Shown: positions 27,268 through 38,338, counted from the first letter of the stretch. The stretch: DNA of 64,000 nucleotides from Tardiphaga sp. (GCA_030147505.1 JASBVG010000118.1:83894-147893); one strand, 5' to 3'. The notes: generated by a model from the sequence alone, not told the origin. Translations and numbers: made by a program.

Positions 27268-28266
27268 GTGGCAGACATGGCCGTACAGAGCTCTTCGATG
27301 GACGCCGCTGGACCGTATGACCGCGCCAAGGCGCTCAACGCATTCAAGACCGGCGATCAGGTTTTCTACTGGCTGACACGCATTTCGGCACTGTCGGTTC
27401 TGTTTATTCTCGGCGGAATTATCGTGTCGCTGATTGCCGGCGCGTGGCCGGCGCTTAAGGAATTCGGCTTTTCCTTTCTGCTCACGCAGCGCTGGGCGCC
27501 GTCCGCCGATCCGCCGGTGCTCGGTGCGCTCGGTCCGATCTACGGTACGCTGGTCACCTCGGTGATCGCCATGGCGATCGCCATCCCGGTTGGCATTGGC
27601 ATCGCCATCTTTCTCACCGAACTATGCCCGAACTGGCTGCGCCGTCCGATTGGCATGGCAGTCGAGCTGCTCGCCGGCATTCCGTCGATCATCTACGGCA
27701 TGTGGGGCTTCTTCGTGCTTGGTCCCTTCCTGGCCAACCATTTCCAGCCCTTCCTGATCTCGACCTTTGAGGGCGTGCCGGTGCTCGGCACCATTTTCGC
27801 TGGTCCGCCGTCCTATCTGTCGCTGTTCAACGCATCACTCATCCTCGCCATCATGGTGCTGCCCTTCATCACCTCGATCTCGGTCGACGTGTTCAAGACA
27901 GTGCCGCCGGTTCTCAAGGAAGCTGCCTACGGCGTGGGCTGCACCACCTGGGAAGTGGTCCGTAACGTCGTCATCCCCTATACCCGCGTCGGTGTGATCG
28001 GTGGTGTGATGCTGGCTCTCGGCCGCGCGCTCGGAGAGACGATGGCGGTGACCTTCATCATCGGCAACTCGTTCCGTATCACCGGTTCGCTGTTCGGTCC
28101 CGGCACCACGATCTCTGCGGCGATTGCCTCGGAATTTGCGGAATCCGACGGTCTGCACCAGTCCGGTCTGATTTTGCTGGGCCTCCTGCTGTTCGTTCTC
28201 ACCTTCATGGTGCTGTCGGCTGCGCGCCTGATGCTGCTGCGCCTCGAAAAGAAGGCTGGTAAGTAA
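27268..28266 (+). CDS. pstC: Phosphate ABC transporter permease PstC
   Basis: A 332-residue inner-membrane permease with about six transmembrane helices. LAGIPSIIYGMWGFFVLGPF and the cytoplasmic EAA loop (LKEAAYGVGCTTWEVVRNVVIPYTRVGVIGGVMLALGRALGETMAVTF) are PstC signatures. With PstA it forms the phosphate channel energised by PstB. The start is GTG 27268, preceded by AGGGGA; an ATG 9 bp later is in frame. One base separates its stop from the pstA start. Confidence 0.95.
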   Translation: MADMAVQSSSMDAAGPYDRAKALNAFKTGDQVFYWLTRISALSVLFILGGIIVSLIAGAWPALKEFGFSFLLTQRWAPSADPPVLGALGPIYGTLVTSVIAMAIAIPVGIGIAIFLTELCPNWLRRPIGMAVELLAGIPSIIYGMWGFFVLGPFLANHFQPFLISTFEGVPVLGTIFAGPPSYLSLFNASLILAIMVLPFITSISVDVFKTVPPVLKEAAYGVGCTTWEVVRNVVIPYTRVGVIGGVMLALGRALGETMAVTFIIGNSFRITGSLFGPGTTISAAIASEFAESDGLHQSGLILLGLLLFVLTFMVLSAARLMLLRLEKKAGK

Positions 28267-28267
28267 G

Positions 28268-29115
28268 ATGAGCCTCAATCCAATCTATGTGTCCCGTCGT
28301 CGCAATGATCGGATCGTCCGCGGTCTCTGCATCGGTGCTGCCGTATTCGGCGTCACCTGGCTGGCTCTGATCCTGATCACGCTGTTCTATAACGGGATCG
28401 CGGGTCTGAACGTTCAGATATTCACCCAGAACACGCCGCCCCCCGGTTCGACCGAAGGCGGCCTGCTCAATGCCATTGTCGGCTCGCTCATCATGACTGC
28501 GATCGGCGTCGGCGTCGGCGCGCCGCTCGGCCTCTTCGCCGGCACCTATCTCGCGGAATACGGTAAGCACGACAAGCTCACCTCGGTAATCCGCTTCATC
28601 AATGACGTGCTGCTGTCGGCGCCCTCGATCATCATCGGCCTGTTCATCTATGGCGCGGTGGTGGTGCCGATGCGGGGCTTCTCGGCCATCGCAGGTGCGC
28701 TAGCGCTCGCTGTGATCGTGATCCCGGTTGTGGTCCGCACGACCGAGGACATGCTCGGTCTCGTGCCCAATCCGCTGCGTGAAGCGGCTTCGGCGCTTGG
28801 CCTGCCACGTTCGCTGGTGATCAAGCGGATCGCATATCGCGCGGCACGTGCCGGTCTCATCACCGGCGTGTTGCTGGCGACCGCCCGCGTCGCCGGCGAA
28901 ACCGCGCCGTTGCTGTTCACCGCATTGAGCAACCAGTTCTTCAGCCTGGATCTCAGCCGCACGATGGCCAACCTGCCGGTGACCATCAACAACTTCGTCC
29001 AGAGCCCCTACGAATACTGGAAGCAGCTCGCCTGGAGTGGTGCGCTGATCATCACCCTGACCGTCCTTGCCCTGAACATTGGCGCGCGCATCCTTGGCGC
29101 CGAGAGGAAAGCAAA

Positions 29116-29119
<4 letters not shown>
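28268..29119 (+). CDS. pstA: Phosphate ABC transporter permease PstA
   Basis: A 283-residue permease, the partner of PstC. It shows NTPPPGSTEGGLLNAIVGSL after the first helix, LLSAPSIIIGLFIYG, and the EAA motif LREAASALGLPRSLVIKRIAYRAARAGLITGVLLATARVAGETAPLLFT. The ATG lies one base after pstC, and its stop overlaps pstB by 4 bp. It is shorter than some rhizobial PstA proteins with long N-terminal extensions, and close to the E. coli length (296). Confidence 0.95.
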
Positions 29120-29940
<821 letters not shown>

Positions 29941-29968
29941 CGCGATATACTCGCGAGAGGATTGAGCT

Positions 29969-30679
29969 ATGGCTTTTGAACACACGACCAAGGCCTTCGA
30001 CGACGATCTTCAGGAACTCACCCGCTTGGTCGCCGAAATGGGCGGCTTGGTGGAACGCCAGATCGTTGAATCCGTCGATGCGCTGATCCGCCGCGACGTC
30101 GCTCTCGGCGCACGCGTGGTCGCGACCGACGCAGAAATCGATCAGCTGCAACGGATGATCGAAGAGCGCGCCGTTCTCACCATCGCGAAGCGCCAGCCGA
30201 TGGCGGTCGATCTGCGCGAGATCGTCGGCGCGCTCCGCGTCGCCACCGATCTGGAGCGTATCGGCGATCTCTCCAAGAACATTGGCAAGCGCGTCAACGC
30301 ACTCGACAGCGACTTCCATCCTCTGAAGCTGATCCGCGGCCTCGAGCACATGACCGATCTGGTCAACACCCAGGTCAAGGCTGTGCTTGACGCCTATGCC
30401 GCGCACGATCTGCCGGCGGCGATGAGCGTGTGGAAGGGCGATGAGGAAATCGACGCGATCTGCACCTCGCTGTTCCGTGAGCTCCTCACTTACATGATGG
30501 AAGACCCGCGCAACATCTCGTTCTGCATCCATCTGATGTTCTGCGCCAAGAACATCGAACGGATCGGCGATCATGCCACCAACATCGCCGAGACGGTGTT
30601 CTATATGATCGAAGGTCAGCAGATGGTCGAACAGCGCCCCAAGGGCGACATGACCAACTTCGCGACTCCGGCGAGCTGA
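29969..30679 (+). CDS. phoU: Phosphate signalling regulator PhoU
   Basis: A 236-residue all-helical protein with two PhoU three-helix-bundle repeats (about residues 15-105 and 118-215). Acidic metal-binding motifs are visible in each, such as DLREIVGALRVATDLERIGDLSKNI and the second ERIGDHATNIAETVFYM. PhoU links Pst transport activity to PhoR, keeping PhoB inactive when phosphate is plentiful. It lies between pstB and phoB in the operon, with AGAGGA before ATG 29969. Confidence 0.96.
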   Translation: MAFEHTTKAFDDDLQELTRLVAEMGGLVERQIVESVDALIRRDVALGARVVATDAEIDQLQRMIEERAVLTIAKRQPMAVDLREIVGALRVATDLERIGDLSKNIGKRVNALDSDFHPLKLIRGLEHMTDLVNTQVKAVLDAYAAHDLPAAMSVWKGDEEIDAICTSLFRELLTYMMEDPRNISFCIHLMFCAKNIERIGDHATNIAETVFYMIEGQQMVEQRPKGDMTNFATPAS

Positions 30680-30722
30680 GGCTCGCCATGTCGTCCCTGA
30701 ACGAAAGATAGGAACGAGCCAT

Positions 30723-31427
30723 ATGAATGCGCGCATTCTGGTAGTGGAAGACGAGGAAGCTCTGACCACGCTGCTGCGCTACAATCTCGACGCTGAAGGT
30801 TATGACGTCGAGACGGTTGCACGCGGTGACGACGCCGACACCCGCTTGAAAGAGCGCGTGCCCGACCTCGTGGTCCTCGACTGGATGCTGCCGGGACTGT
30901 CCGGCATCGAACTCTGCCGTCGCCTGCGAGCGCGGCCGGAAACCAAGGCACTGCCGATCATCATGCTCACTGCTCGCGGTGAGGAGAGCGAACGTGTTCG
31001 CGGTCTCGCCACCGGTGCGGACGATTACATCGTCAAGCCGTTCTCGGTGCCGGAACTGCTGGCCCGCGTGAAGGGCCTCTTGCGCCGTGCGGCGCCGGAA
31101 CGCCTCGCCACTGTGCTCGCCTTTGGCGATATCGAGCTTGATCGCGACAAACGCCGCGTCGTCCGCGCGTCGCGTCCGATCGATCTCGGCCCGACCGAGT
31201 ATCGGTTGCTTGAATTTTTCCTCGAGCATCCCGGCCGCGTGTTCAGCCGCGAACAGTTGCTCGACAGCGTCTGGGGCCGCGACATCTATATCGACGAGCG
31301 TACGGTGGACGTTCACATCGGCCGTCTCCGCAAGTTGCTGAACCCGGCCGGCGAGCCCGACCCGATCCGCACCGTTCGCGGCGCTGGCTATGCGCTGGAT
31401 GACCGGTTCGACAAGGCGGCAGAGTAA
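30723..31427 (+). CDS. phoB: Phosphate regulon response regulator PhoB
   Basis: A 234-residue OmpR/PhoB-type response regulator. The receiver domain has the acidic pair Glu9-Asp10, phospho-acceptor Asp53 (VVLDWMLPG), Thr in MLTARG and Lys in YIVKPFSV. The C-terminal winged helix domain contains LGPTEYRLLEFFLEHPGRVFSREQLLD and DERTVDVHIGRLRKLL. It should bind the Pho box ahead of pstS and close an autoregulatory loop as last gene of the operon. It is followed by a repeat of family A and a strong terminator. Confidence 0.97.
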   Translation: MNARILVVEDEEALTTLLRYNLDAEGYDVETVARGDDADTRLKERVPDLVVLDWMLPGLSGIELCRRLRARPETKALPIIMLTARGEESERVRGLATGADDYIVKPFSVPELLARVKGLLRRAAPERLATVLAFGDIELDRDKRRVVRASRPIDLGPTEYRLLEFFLEHPGRVFSREQLLDSVWGRDIYIDERTVDVHIGRLRKLLNPAGEPDPIRTVRGAGYALDDRFDKAAE

Positions 31428-31435
31428 TGCTCCGC

Positions 31436-31550
31436 TCCTCATCCTGAGGAACCACGCGACGCGCGGCGTCTCGAAGGATGGCCGCAAGCGCGCAGCCAGG
31501 CCAGATCATGGTTCGAGACGCACGCAAGGGCGCGCTCCTCACCATGAGGG
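31436..31550. repeat. Dispersed palindromic repeat, family A copy 2
   Basis: A 115-bp copy in reverse orientation relative to that at 5445-5558: it starts CTCCTCATCCTGAGG, contains TCTCGAAGGATGG and CATGGTTCGAGACG, and ends CTCCTCACCATGAGGG. It begins 8 bp after the phoB stop codon, between the gene and its terminator. Confidence 0.8.
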
Positions 31551-31584
31551 ACCGAGATGGGCTGCTTGAATATCCACCCAAACG

Positions 31585-31617
31585 AAAATGCCCGGCTCAT
31601 CGCCGGGCATTTTTGTT
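31585..31617. terminator. Bidirectional rho-independent terminator between phoB and gcrA
   Basis: AAAATGCCCGGC and GCCGGGCATTTTT form a 12-bp perfect stem around the loop TCATC (31598-31602). A-rich sequence on the left and T-rich sequence on the right make it functional on both strands, so it can end both the pst-phoB transcript and the convergent gcrA transcript, whose stop is at 31636. Confidence 0.92.
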
Positions 31618-31635
31618 TATCCGTTGTATTTCGTT

Positions 31636-32145
31636 TTACCGCGGTGGTTTCGGCGCGGTGCGGCGACGGTCCGCTGCCGGCTGGTACGCGATGCGCGAAT
31701 GGTGTGCGCAGTAAGGCGCACCCGCCACGGCCTTGCCGCCGCAGAAATAGAAGTCGGCGCTGGCCGGATCGCCCACCGGCCAGTGGCAGGTGGCGTCGTT
31801 GAGCTCAACAAGCTGCAGGCGCTGGCTGATCGGGATCACATTGTCGATTGCGATCGGATCCGGCTCCATCTCCACTTCGTAGTTGTGAGCGAGCGCGGTA
31901 TTGCCACGGGCGATCGGGCGCGGCATCCGCACCATCTGCTGGGCCGGTCGCGGCTTGCGCGGGCGCGGGGCGGCGGACGAAGGGCTCTTGGCGCGGCCAG
32001 ACAGGCCGAGCCGATGTACCTTGCCGATCACGGCGTTACGGGTGACGTTACCGAGTTCCGCTGCAATCTGGCTGGCGGAAAGACCGCCCTCCCAGAGTTT
32101 CTTCAGCTGTTCGACGCGATCGTCGGTCCAAGTGATTACCGTCAT
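31636..32145 (-). CDS. gcrA: Cell cycle transcriptional regulator GcrA
   Basis: A 169-residue protein. The N-terminal domain TWTDDRVEQLKKLWEGGLSASQIAAELGNVTRNAVIGKVHRLGLSGR is the GcrA DNA-binding HTH; a Pro/Arg linker and the C-terminal sigma70-interacting domain (CHWPVGDP...FYFCGGKAVAGAPYCAHHSRIAY with Cys/His pattern) follow. In Caulobacter GcrA binds sigma70 and promoters carrying GANTC sites methylated by CcrM to drive cell-cycle genes. ATG 32145 has GAGGGG 8 bp upstream and gives the canonical MTVITWTDDRVE start. Confidence 0.97.
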   Translation of the reverse strand: MTVITWTDDRVEQLKKLWEGGLSASQIAAELGNVTRNAVIGKVHRLGLSGRAKSPSSAAPRPRKPRPAQQMVRMPRPIARGNTALAHNYEVEMEPDPIAIDNVIPISQRLQLVELNDATCHWPVGDPASADFYFCGGKAVAGAPYCAHHSRIAYQPAADRRRTAPKPPR

Positions 32146-32344
32146 CGCTAAATCCCCTCGTAGGCGTCGGGCCGGATCGGCTCTGACGCTGCGACTTGAA
32201 ATCGTCAAAAACCTCGTTGTCAGAATCCCTTAGCGCTCACCGGATGCATGATTGCTTCCGGCCTTACGCCGCACCGATAGTGTATAAGGGTCTACTGCCG
32301 CACGAGATGTCGTATCCGACAAGCCAAAAACTACATGATGCCGC

Positions 32345-32371
32345 GACTCAGGCGCAAGAGTCGGCCGAGTC
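32345..32371. promoter_or_regulatory. Cluster of CcrM-type GANTC sites between gcrA and argD
   Basis: GACTC at 32345, GAGTC at 32358 and GAGTC at 32367 fall within 27 bp; a fourth, GAATC, is at 32223 nearer gcrA. In this lineage GANTC is the target of the CcrM methyltransferase and GcrA senses it. Such clustering is far above random density. The surrounding 463-base stretch (32146-32608) holds the promoters of gcrA and argD and no supported gene. Confidence 0.6.
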
Positions 32372-32453
32372 ACATCCACATGCTTTGTGTCAACCAACCA
32401 GAAAAATCGGCTTTTTGTGCGATCCGGTGTGCCTTTAAAGTCGCTATGCGCGG

Positions 32454-32488
32454 TTGACACCCTGCGTGGCCCCCATAGAATATTGCGC
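32454..32488 (+). promoter_or_regulatory. Strong sigma70-like promoter toward argD
   Basis: TTGACA (32454-32459) and TAGAAT (32476-32481) are separated by 16 bp, close to the sigma70 consensus. The predicted start of transcription, near 32488, lies just before a perfect stem-loop and about 120 bases ahead of the argD ATG. Confidence 0.65.
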
Positions 32489-32490
32489 GC

Positions 32491-32523
32491 GTGCCGCCCG
32501 AGAAGGGCGGCACGTTTCGTTTT
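32491..32523 (+). promoter_or_regulatory. Stem-loop at the 5' end of the argD leader (attenuator-like)
   Basis: GTGCCGCCC (32491-32499) pairs perfectly with GGGCGGCAC (32505-32513) across GAGAA, followed by GTTTCGTTTTG. The shape is that of an intrinsic terminator but it starts 2-5 bases after the predicted transcription start. It could be an mRNA-stabilising 5' hairpin, an attenuator, or end a very short RNA. No leader peptide with arginine codons is evident. Confidence 0.5.
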
Positions 32524-32608
32524 GAGGGTCCGTTGTCCCGTGTCGCACTGTTGTCATCGACCGTGCCCGACATCGGCAGGACCGCAGACTGATTTGATCG
32601 GAACCGTC

Positions 32609-33819
<1,211 letters not shown>

Positions 33820-33820
<1 letters not shown>

Positions 33821-34749
33821 TGAGCACGACTCCAAGGCACTTCCTTGACCTCACGGCGGTCCCCGCAGGTGAGCTGCGTAACATTCTCAATGCTGCCGGC
33901 GCCATGAAGGCGAAACTGAAGAGCAACGGCTTCGATCCCGATCGTCCGTTGAAGAACAAGACGCTGGCGATGATCTTTGAAAAGCCCTCGACGCGTACCC
34001 GTGTGTCGTTCGAGGTCGGCATGCGTCAGCTCGGCGGTGAAGTTGTCATGCTGACCGGCGCCGAAATGCAGCTCGGCCGCGGTGAGACGATTGCCGATAC
34101 GGCACGCGTGCTGTCGCGCTTCGTCGACATTATCATGATCCGCATCCTCAATCATGACTCGCTGATGGAGCTGGCGAACAGCGCCACCGTGCCGGTCATC
34201 AACGGTCTGACGCGCTTCTCGCATCCGTGCCAGGTGATGGCCGACGTCATGACCTATGAAGAGCACCGTGGCTCCATCAAGGGGCGCACCGTGGCTTGGG
34301 TCGGTGACGACAACAATGTGCTGATGTCCTGGGCGCATGCCGCCGAGCGCTTCCAGTTCAAGCTCAATATCGCCACCCCGCCGCAGCTGTCGCCGAAAAA
34401 GGCGTTCAAGGACTGGGCCAAGGGATCGGGCGCGGACATCACCTTCTCCAACGATCCCGATGCGATGGTGAAGGGCGTCGATTGCGTCGTCACCGACACC
34501 TGGGTGTCGATGGGCGACAAGGAAGGTGAGACGCGCCACAATCTGTTGCGTCCGTATCAGGTCAATGAGCGGCTTATGGGTCAGGCGAACAAGGACGCGC
34601 TGTTCATGCACTGCCTGCCCGCTCATCGCGGCGAGGAAGTCACCGACGAGGTGATCGACGGCCCGCAGTCGGTGGTGTTCGACGAGGCCGAGAACCGTCT
34701 GCATGCGCAGAAGGGGATTTTGGCCTGGTGCCTGGGCGCGGTGGGGTAA
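33820..34749 (+). CDS. argF: Ornithine carbamoyltransferase (anabolic)
   Basis: A 309-residue enzyme that makes citrulline from ornithine and carbamoyl phosphate in arginine biosynthesis. The carbamoyl-phosphate binding motif is FEKPSTRTRVSFEVG; others are HPCQVMADVMT, the ornithine-binding DTWVSMGDK and the HCLPAHRGEEV motif with the catalytic Cys. The start ATG 33820 lies within the argD stop (TGATG). argD-argF adjacency is standard in rhizobia, where hslO often follows; here a family C repeat and the fad genes follow instead. Confidence 0.95.
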
Positions 34750-34789
34750 CCGGCGCGGCCCGCTCTCACGGTAGCGGCCACTCTCTCAT

Positions 34790-34890
34790 GTCATCGCCCG
34801 GCTTGACCGGGCGATCTAGTAAACGCTGGCGTCTGCGATAGATACGCCAAATCGGTGTCTACTGGATCCCCCGCTTTCGCGGGGGATGAC
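34790..34890. repeat. Palindromic repeat, family C copy 1
   Basis: Starts GTCATCGCCCGGCTTGACCG, continues to GCGATCTAGTAAAC, and ends TACTGGATCCCC with a CCCCCGCTTTCGCGGGGG hairpin. It lies between argF and the convergent fadJ-type gene. Further copies are at 38360-38460, 60000-60101 and 61454-61555, and a truncated one starts at 63912. Confidence 0.8.
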
Positions 34891-34903
34891 AGATGGAGTT
34901 TGA

Positions 34904-37117
34904 TCAGGCCGCCGCCTTCTTCGGCGCGAAACGTCCGTAGAACGTCTCGCCCTTCGCCGCCATTTCTTCCAACAATTTTGGCGGCGTGAAGCGGGAGCCG
35001 TATTTCTTCTCCAGCTTGTGGCAGAGCTCGACGAACTTCTTGGTGCCCATGAAGTCGATATAGCTCAGCGTGCCGCCGGTGAACGGCGCAAAGCCGAAGC
35101 CGAGGATGGAGCCCACATCCGCCTCGCGCGGATCGACGATCACATTGTCCTCGACCGTGCGCGCGGCTTCCACCGCCTGCACCACGAGGAAACGCTGCTT
35201 GAGCTCTTCCACATCGAGCGTATCGGGATCGAGAGGTTTCGGCAGCAGTGGCGCGATGCCCTTCCACAGCGCCTTCGAGCCCTTGCCTTTCGGCGGATAC
35301 TCGTAAAAGCCCTTGCCGTTCTTGCGGCCGAAGCGCTCCTGCTTCTCCACCATCTCGACGATGAGCTTCTTCTGCGCCTGGTCGACCGCCTGCGAGCCGA
35401 GATCGGATTCGGTGGCCTTCATGATCTTCAGCACCAGATCGAGCGCGATCTCGTCCGACAGCGACAGCGGGCCGACCGGCATGCCGGCCATCTTGGCGGT
35501 GTTCTCGATCATCGCCGGCGGCACGCCTTCGAGCAGCATTTCGAGGCCTTCGGCGGTGAAACGCAGCACGCAACGATTGGCGAAGAAGCCGCGGCTATCA
35601 TTGACGACGATCGGCGTCTTGCCGATGACGCGGATGTAATCGAGCGCGGTGGCCAGAGCGACATCGCCGGTGTTTTTGCCGACGATGGTCTCCACCAGCA
35701 TCATCTTCTCGACCGGCGAGAAGAAGTGGATGCCGATGAATTTCGACTGGTCGGTGAATTCCTCGGCCAGCGAGTTGATCGGGAGCGTCGAGGTGTTGGA
35801 GGCGATGATGGCGCCTTCCTTCAGCAGCGGCTGCACCTTCTTGTAAATCTCGGCCTTGACCGCGCGGTCCTCGAACACCGCCTCGATGACGAGGTCGCAT
35901 TCCTTGATCACGTTGAAGTCTGCGGTCGCCGTGATCTTCGACATCAGCGCATCGCGATCGGTGTCCTTGGCGCGGCCCTTGGCGATCAGCCCATCGATCA
36001 CCGACTGGCAATGCGCGCGGCCCTTGTCGGCCGAGGCCTGATCGCGATCGATCAGCACCACATCGATGCCGCCCTTGGCCGAGACATAGCCGACCGACGC
36101 GCCCATGAAGCCGGCGCCGATGATGGCGAGCTTCTTGATCTTGGTCGGCGGCACGTTTTGCGGCCGACGCGCGCCCTTGTTGAGCTCCTGCATGGACAGG
36201 AACAAGCTGCGGATCATCGCCGCTGCTTCCTTGGTCTGCAGAATGTGGGCGAAGTAGCGCGACTCCACGCGCAGCGCAGCGTCCATCGGCAGCTGCAGAC
36301 CTTCATAGACACACTGCATGATCGCGCGGGCCGCCGGATAGTTGTCGAAAGTCTCGCGGCGATAGATGGCGTTGCCCGCCGGGAACATCATCATGCCCTG
36401 CTTGGAATAGACGGGACCGCCGGGCAGCTTGAAGCCCTTATCGTCCCACGGGGCCACGGCCTTGCCGCCGGCCTTGATCCATTCCTTCGCGGTCTTGATC
36501 AGATCCGCCGCCGGCACCACGGCGCCGACGATATTCATCGCCTTGGCCTTGGCGAGATTGACCTGATCGCCCTTCAGCAGCATCTGCATCGTGTCCTGTG
36601 GCTGCAGCATGCGCGCCAGGCGCTGGGTGCCGCCGCCGCCCGGGAATAGGCCGACCTTGATCTCGGGCAGGCCGAGTTTGGTCTTCGAATTCTCCGCAGC
36701 CACGCGATAGTGGCAGGCGAGGGTGAGTTCGAAGGCCCCGCCGAGCGCGAGGCCGTTGATCGCGGCGACCCATGGCTTGCCCGCGGTCTCGATCTTGCGC
36801 AGCGTCAGCGACAGCTTGCGGCTCTCGTCGAACAGCATCTGCTGGGCGGCTTCCTCGCCCTTCGCCTTCTTGGTCTCGGCGAAGATCTTGTTCATGCCTT
36901 CCAGCATGGAGAGATCGGCGCCGGCCGAGAAGGCGTCCTTGCCGGAGGTGACGACGACGCCCTTCACGGCGGCATCGGCCGTGGTCTGGTCGACGATAGC
37001 GCCGAGTTCCTCGATGGTGGTGGTGTCGAGCACGTTCATCGAACGGCCGGGAATGTCCCAGATGACGAGGGCGATGCCGTCGGCGACGGTCTCAACCTTG
37101 AAATTCATGAACGTCAT
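34904..37117 (-). CDS. fadJ: FadJ-type multifunctional enoyl-CoA hydratase / 3-hydroxyacyl-CoA dehydrogenase
   Basis: A 737-residue beta-oxidation alpha subunit. The N-terminal crotonase domain (~1-190) has the oxyanion segments SAGADLSMLEG and GLALGGAFELTLACHYRVA; the NAD-binding hydroxyacyl-CoA dehydrogenase domain starts near 327 (LAIIGAGFMGASVGYVSAKGGIDVVLID) and carries GIHFFSPVEKMMLVE and NDSRGFFANRCV; two C-terminal dehydrogenase domains follow. It hydrates enoyl-CoA and oxidises the hydroxyacyl-CoA. AGGAG lies 8 bp before ATG 37117. It is the last gene of fadE-thiolase-fadJ, 12 bp after the thiolase stop. Confidence 0.93.
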   Translation of the reverse strand: MTFMNFKVETVADGIALVIWDIPGRSMNVLDTTTIEELGAIVDQTTADAAVKGVVVTSGKDAFSAGADLSMLEGMNKIFAETKKAKGEEAAQQMLFDESRKLSLTLRKIETAGKPWVAAINGLALGGAFELTLACHYRVAAENSKTKLGLPEIKVGLFPGGGGTQRLARMLQPQDTMQMLLKGDQVNLAKAKAMNIVGAVVPAADLIKTAKEWIKAGGKAVAPWDDKGFKLPGGPVYSKQGMMMFPAGNAIYRRETFDNYPAARAIMQCVYEGLQLPMDAALRVESRYFAHILQTKEAAAMIRSLFLSMQELNKGARRPQNVPPTKIKKLAIIGAGFMGASVGYVSAKGGIDVVLIDRDQASADKGRAHCQSVIDGLIAKGRAKDTDRDALMSKITATADFNVIKECDLVIEAVFEDRAVKAEIYKKVQPLLKEGAIIASNTSTLPINSLAEEFTDQSKFIGIHFFSPVEKMMLVETIVGKNTGDVALATALDYIRVIGKTPIVVNDSRGFFANRCVLRFTAEGLEMLLEGVPPAMIENTAKMAGMPVGPLSLSDEIALDLVLKIMKATESDLGSQAVDQAQKKLIVEMVEKQERFGRKNGKGFYEYPPKGKGSKALWKGIAPLLPKPLDPDTLDVEELKQRFLVVQAVEAARTVEDNVIVDPREADVGSILGFGFAPFTGGTLSYIDFMGTKKFVELCHKLEKKYGSRFTPPKLLEEMAAKGETFYGRFAPKKAAA

Positions 37118-37129
37118 GTTGGCCGCTCC

Positions 37130-38338
37130 TTACACGCGTTCGATGATGGTGGCGGTGCCCATGCCGCCGCCGATGCAGAGGGTGACGAGGGCCGTGGACT
37201 TGCCGGTGCGCTCGAGTTCGTCGAGGACTGTGCCGAGGATCATGGCGCCGGTCGCGCCAAGCGGATGGCCCATGGCAATGGCGCCGCCGCAGACATTGAT
37301 CTTCTCTTTATCGATGTCGAAGGCCTGGATGAAGCGCAGCACGACCGAGGCAAAGGCCTCGTTGAGCTCGAACAGGTCGATATCCGAGAGCTTCATGCCC
37401 GAGCGTTCCAGCACCTTCTTCGTCACATCCACCGGGCCGGTGAGCATCATCGCCGGCTCCGAGCCGATATTGGCGAAAGCGCGGATCTTTGCGCGCGGCT
37501 TCAGGCCGTTCTTCTTGCCGGCTTCGGCACTGCCGAGCAGTACAGCGGCGGCGCCATCGACGATGCCCGAGGAATTACCAGCGTGATGGACGTAGTTCAC
37601 CGCCTCGATTTCCGGATGCGACTGGATCGCGACGCCGTCGAAACCGCCCATCGACGCGACAGTGGCGAAAGACGGCTGCAGCGCGGCCAGCGACTGCATC
37701 GTGGTGGACGGGCGCATATGCTCGTCCTTGGCCAGGATGGTCAGGCCGTTGATGTCCTTCACGGGAACGATGGAATTCTTGAAGCGGCCTTCGTCCCAGG
37801 ATTTGGCGGCGCGCTGCTGGCTCTGCACGGAATAGGCGTCGACGTCATCGCGGGAGAAGCCGTATTTGGTTGCGATCAGATCGGCGGAAACGCCCTGCGG
37901 CATGAAATAGGCAGGAACGGCGATCGATGGATCGACCGGCCATGCGCCGCCCGAAGCACCGATGCCGACGCGGCTCATGCTCTCTGCGCCGCCGCCGATG
38001 GTGAGCTCGTGCTGTCCGGCCATCACCTGCGCTGCGGCAAAATTCACGGCGTCGAGGCCGGAGGCACAGAAGCGGTTGATCTGGATGCCGGGGACGTCGT
38101 TGCCGTAACCGGCCGAGAGCGCGGCCATGCGCGCGATATCGCCACCGGCTTCTCCGACAGGATCGACGACGCCGAGGATGACGTCATCGACGCTGCCGGC
38201 TTTCAGATTATTGCGCTCCTTGAGCGCTTTCAGCGGCGTGGTGGCGAGCGCGAGCGCCGTCACCTCATGCAGCGAACCATCGGACTTGCCGCGACCGCGC
38301 GGCGTGCGAACGTGATCGTAGATATAGGCCTCGGGCAT
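37130..38338 (-). CDS. fadA: Acetyl-CoA C-acyltransferase (3-ketoacyl-CoA thiolase)
   Basis: A 402-residue thiolase. The nucleophilic cysteine is Cys91 in NRFCASGLDAVNFAA; the C-terminal active-site motifs are GGAIAMGHPLGATGAMI (His) and CIGGGMGTATI (Cys). The length and DHVRTPRGRGKSDGSLHEV start match degradative thiolases that pair with a FadJ/FadB alpha subunit. It cleaves 3-ketoacyl-CoA to acetyl-CoA and a shortened acyl-CoA. It precedes fadJ in the operon, and is separated from the acyl-CoA dehydrogenase by a family C repeat. Symbol fadI would be equally defensible. Confidence 0.92.
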   Translation of the reverse strand: MPEAYIYDHVRTPRGRGKSDGSLHEVTALALATTPLKALKERNNLKAGSVDDVILGVVDPVGEAGGDIARMAALSAGYGNDVPGIQINRFCASGLDAVNFAAAQVMAGQHELTIGGGAESMSRVGIGASGGAWPVDPSIAVPAYFMPQGVSADLIATKYGFSRDDVDAYSVQSQQRAAKSWDEGRFKNSIVPVKDINGLTILAKDEHMRPSTTMQSLAALQPSFATVASMGGFDGVAIQSHPEIEAVNYVHHAGNSSGIVDGAAAVLLGSAEAGKKNGLKPRAKIRAFANIGSEPAMMLTGPVDVTKKVLERSGMKLSDIDLFELNEAFASVVLRFIQAFDIDKEKINVCGGAIAMGHPLGATGAMILGTVLDELERTGKSTALVTLCIGGGMGTATIIERV

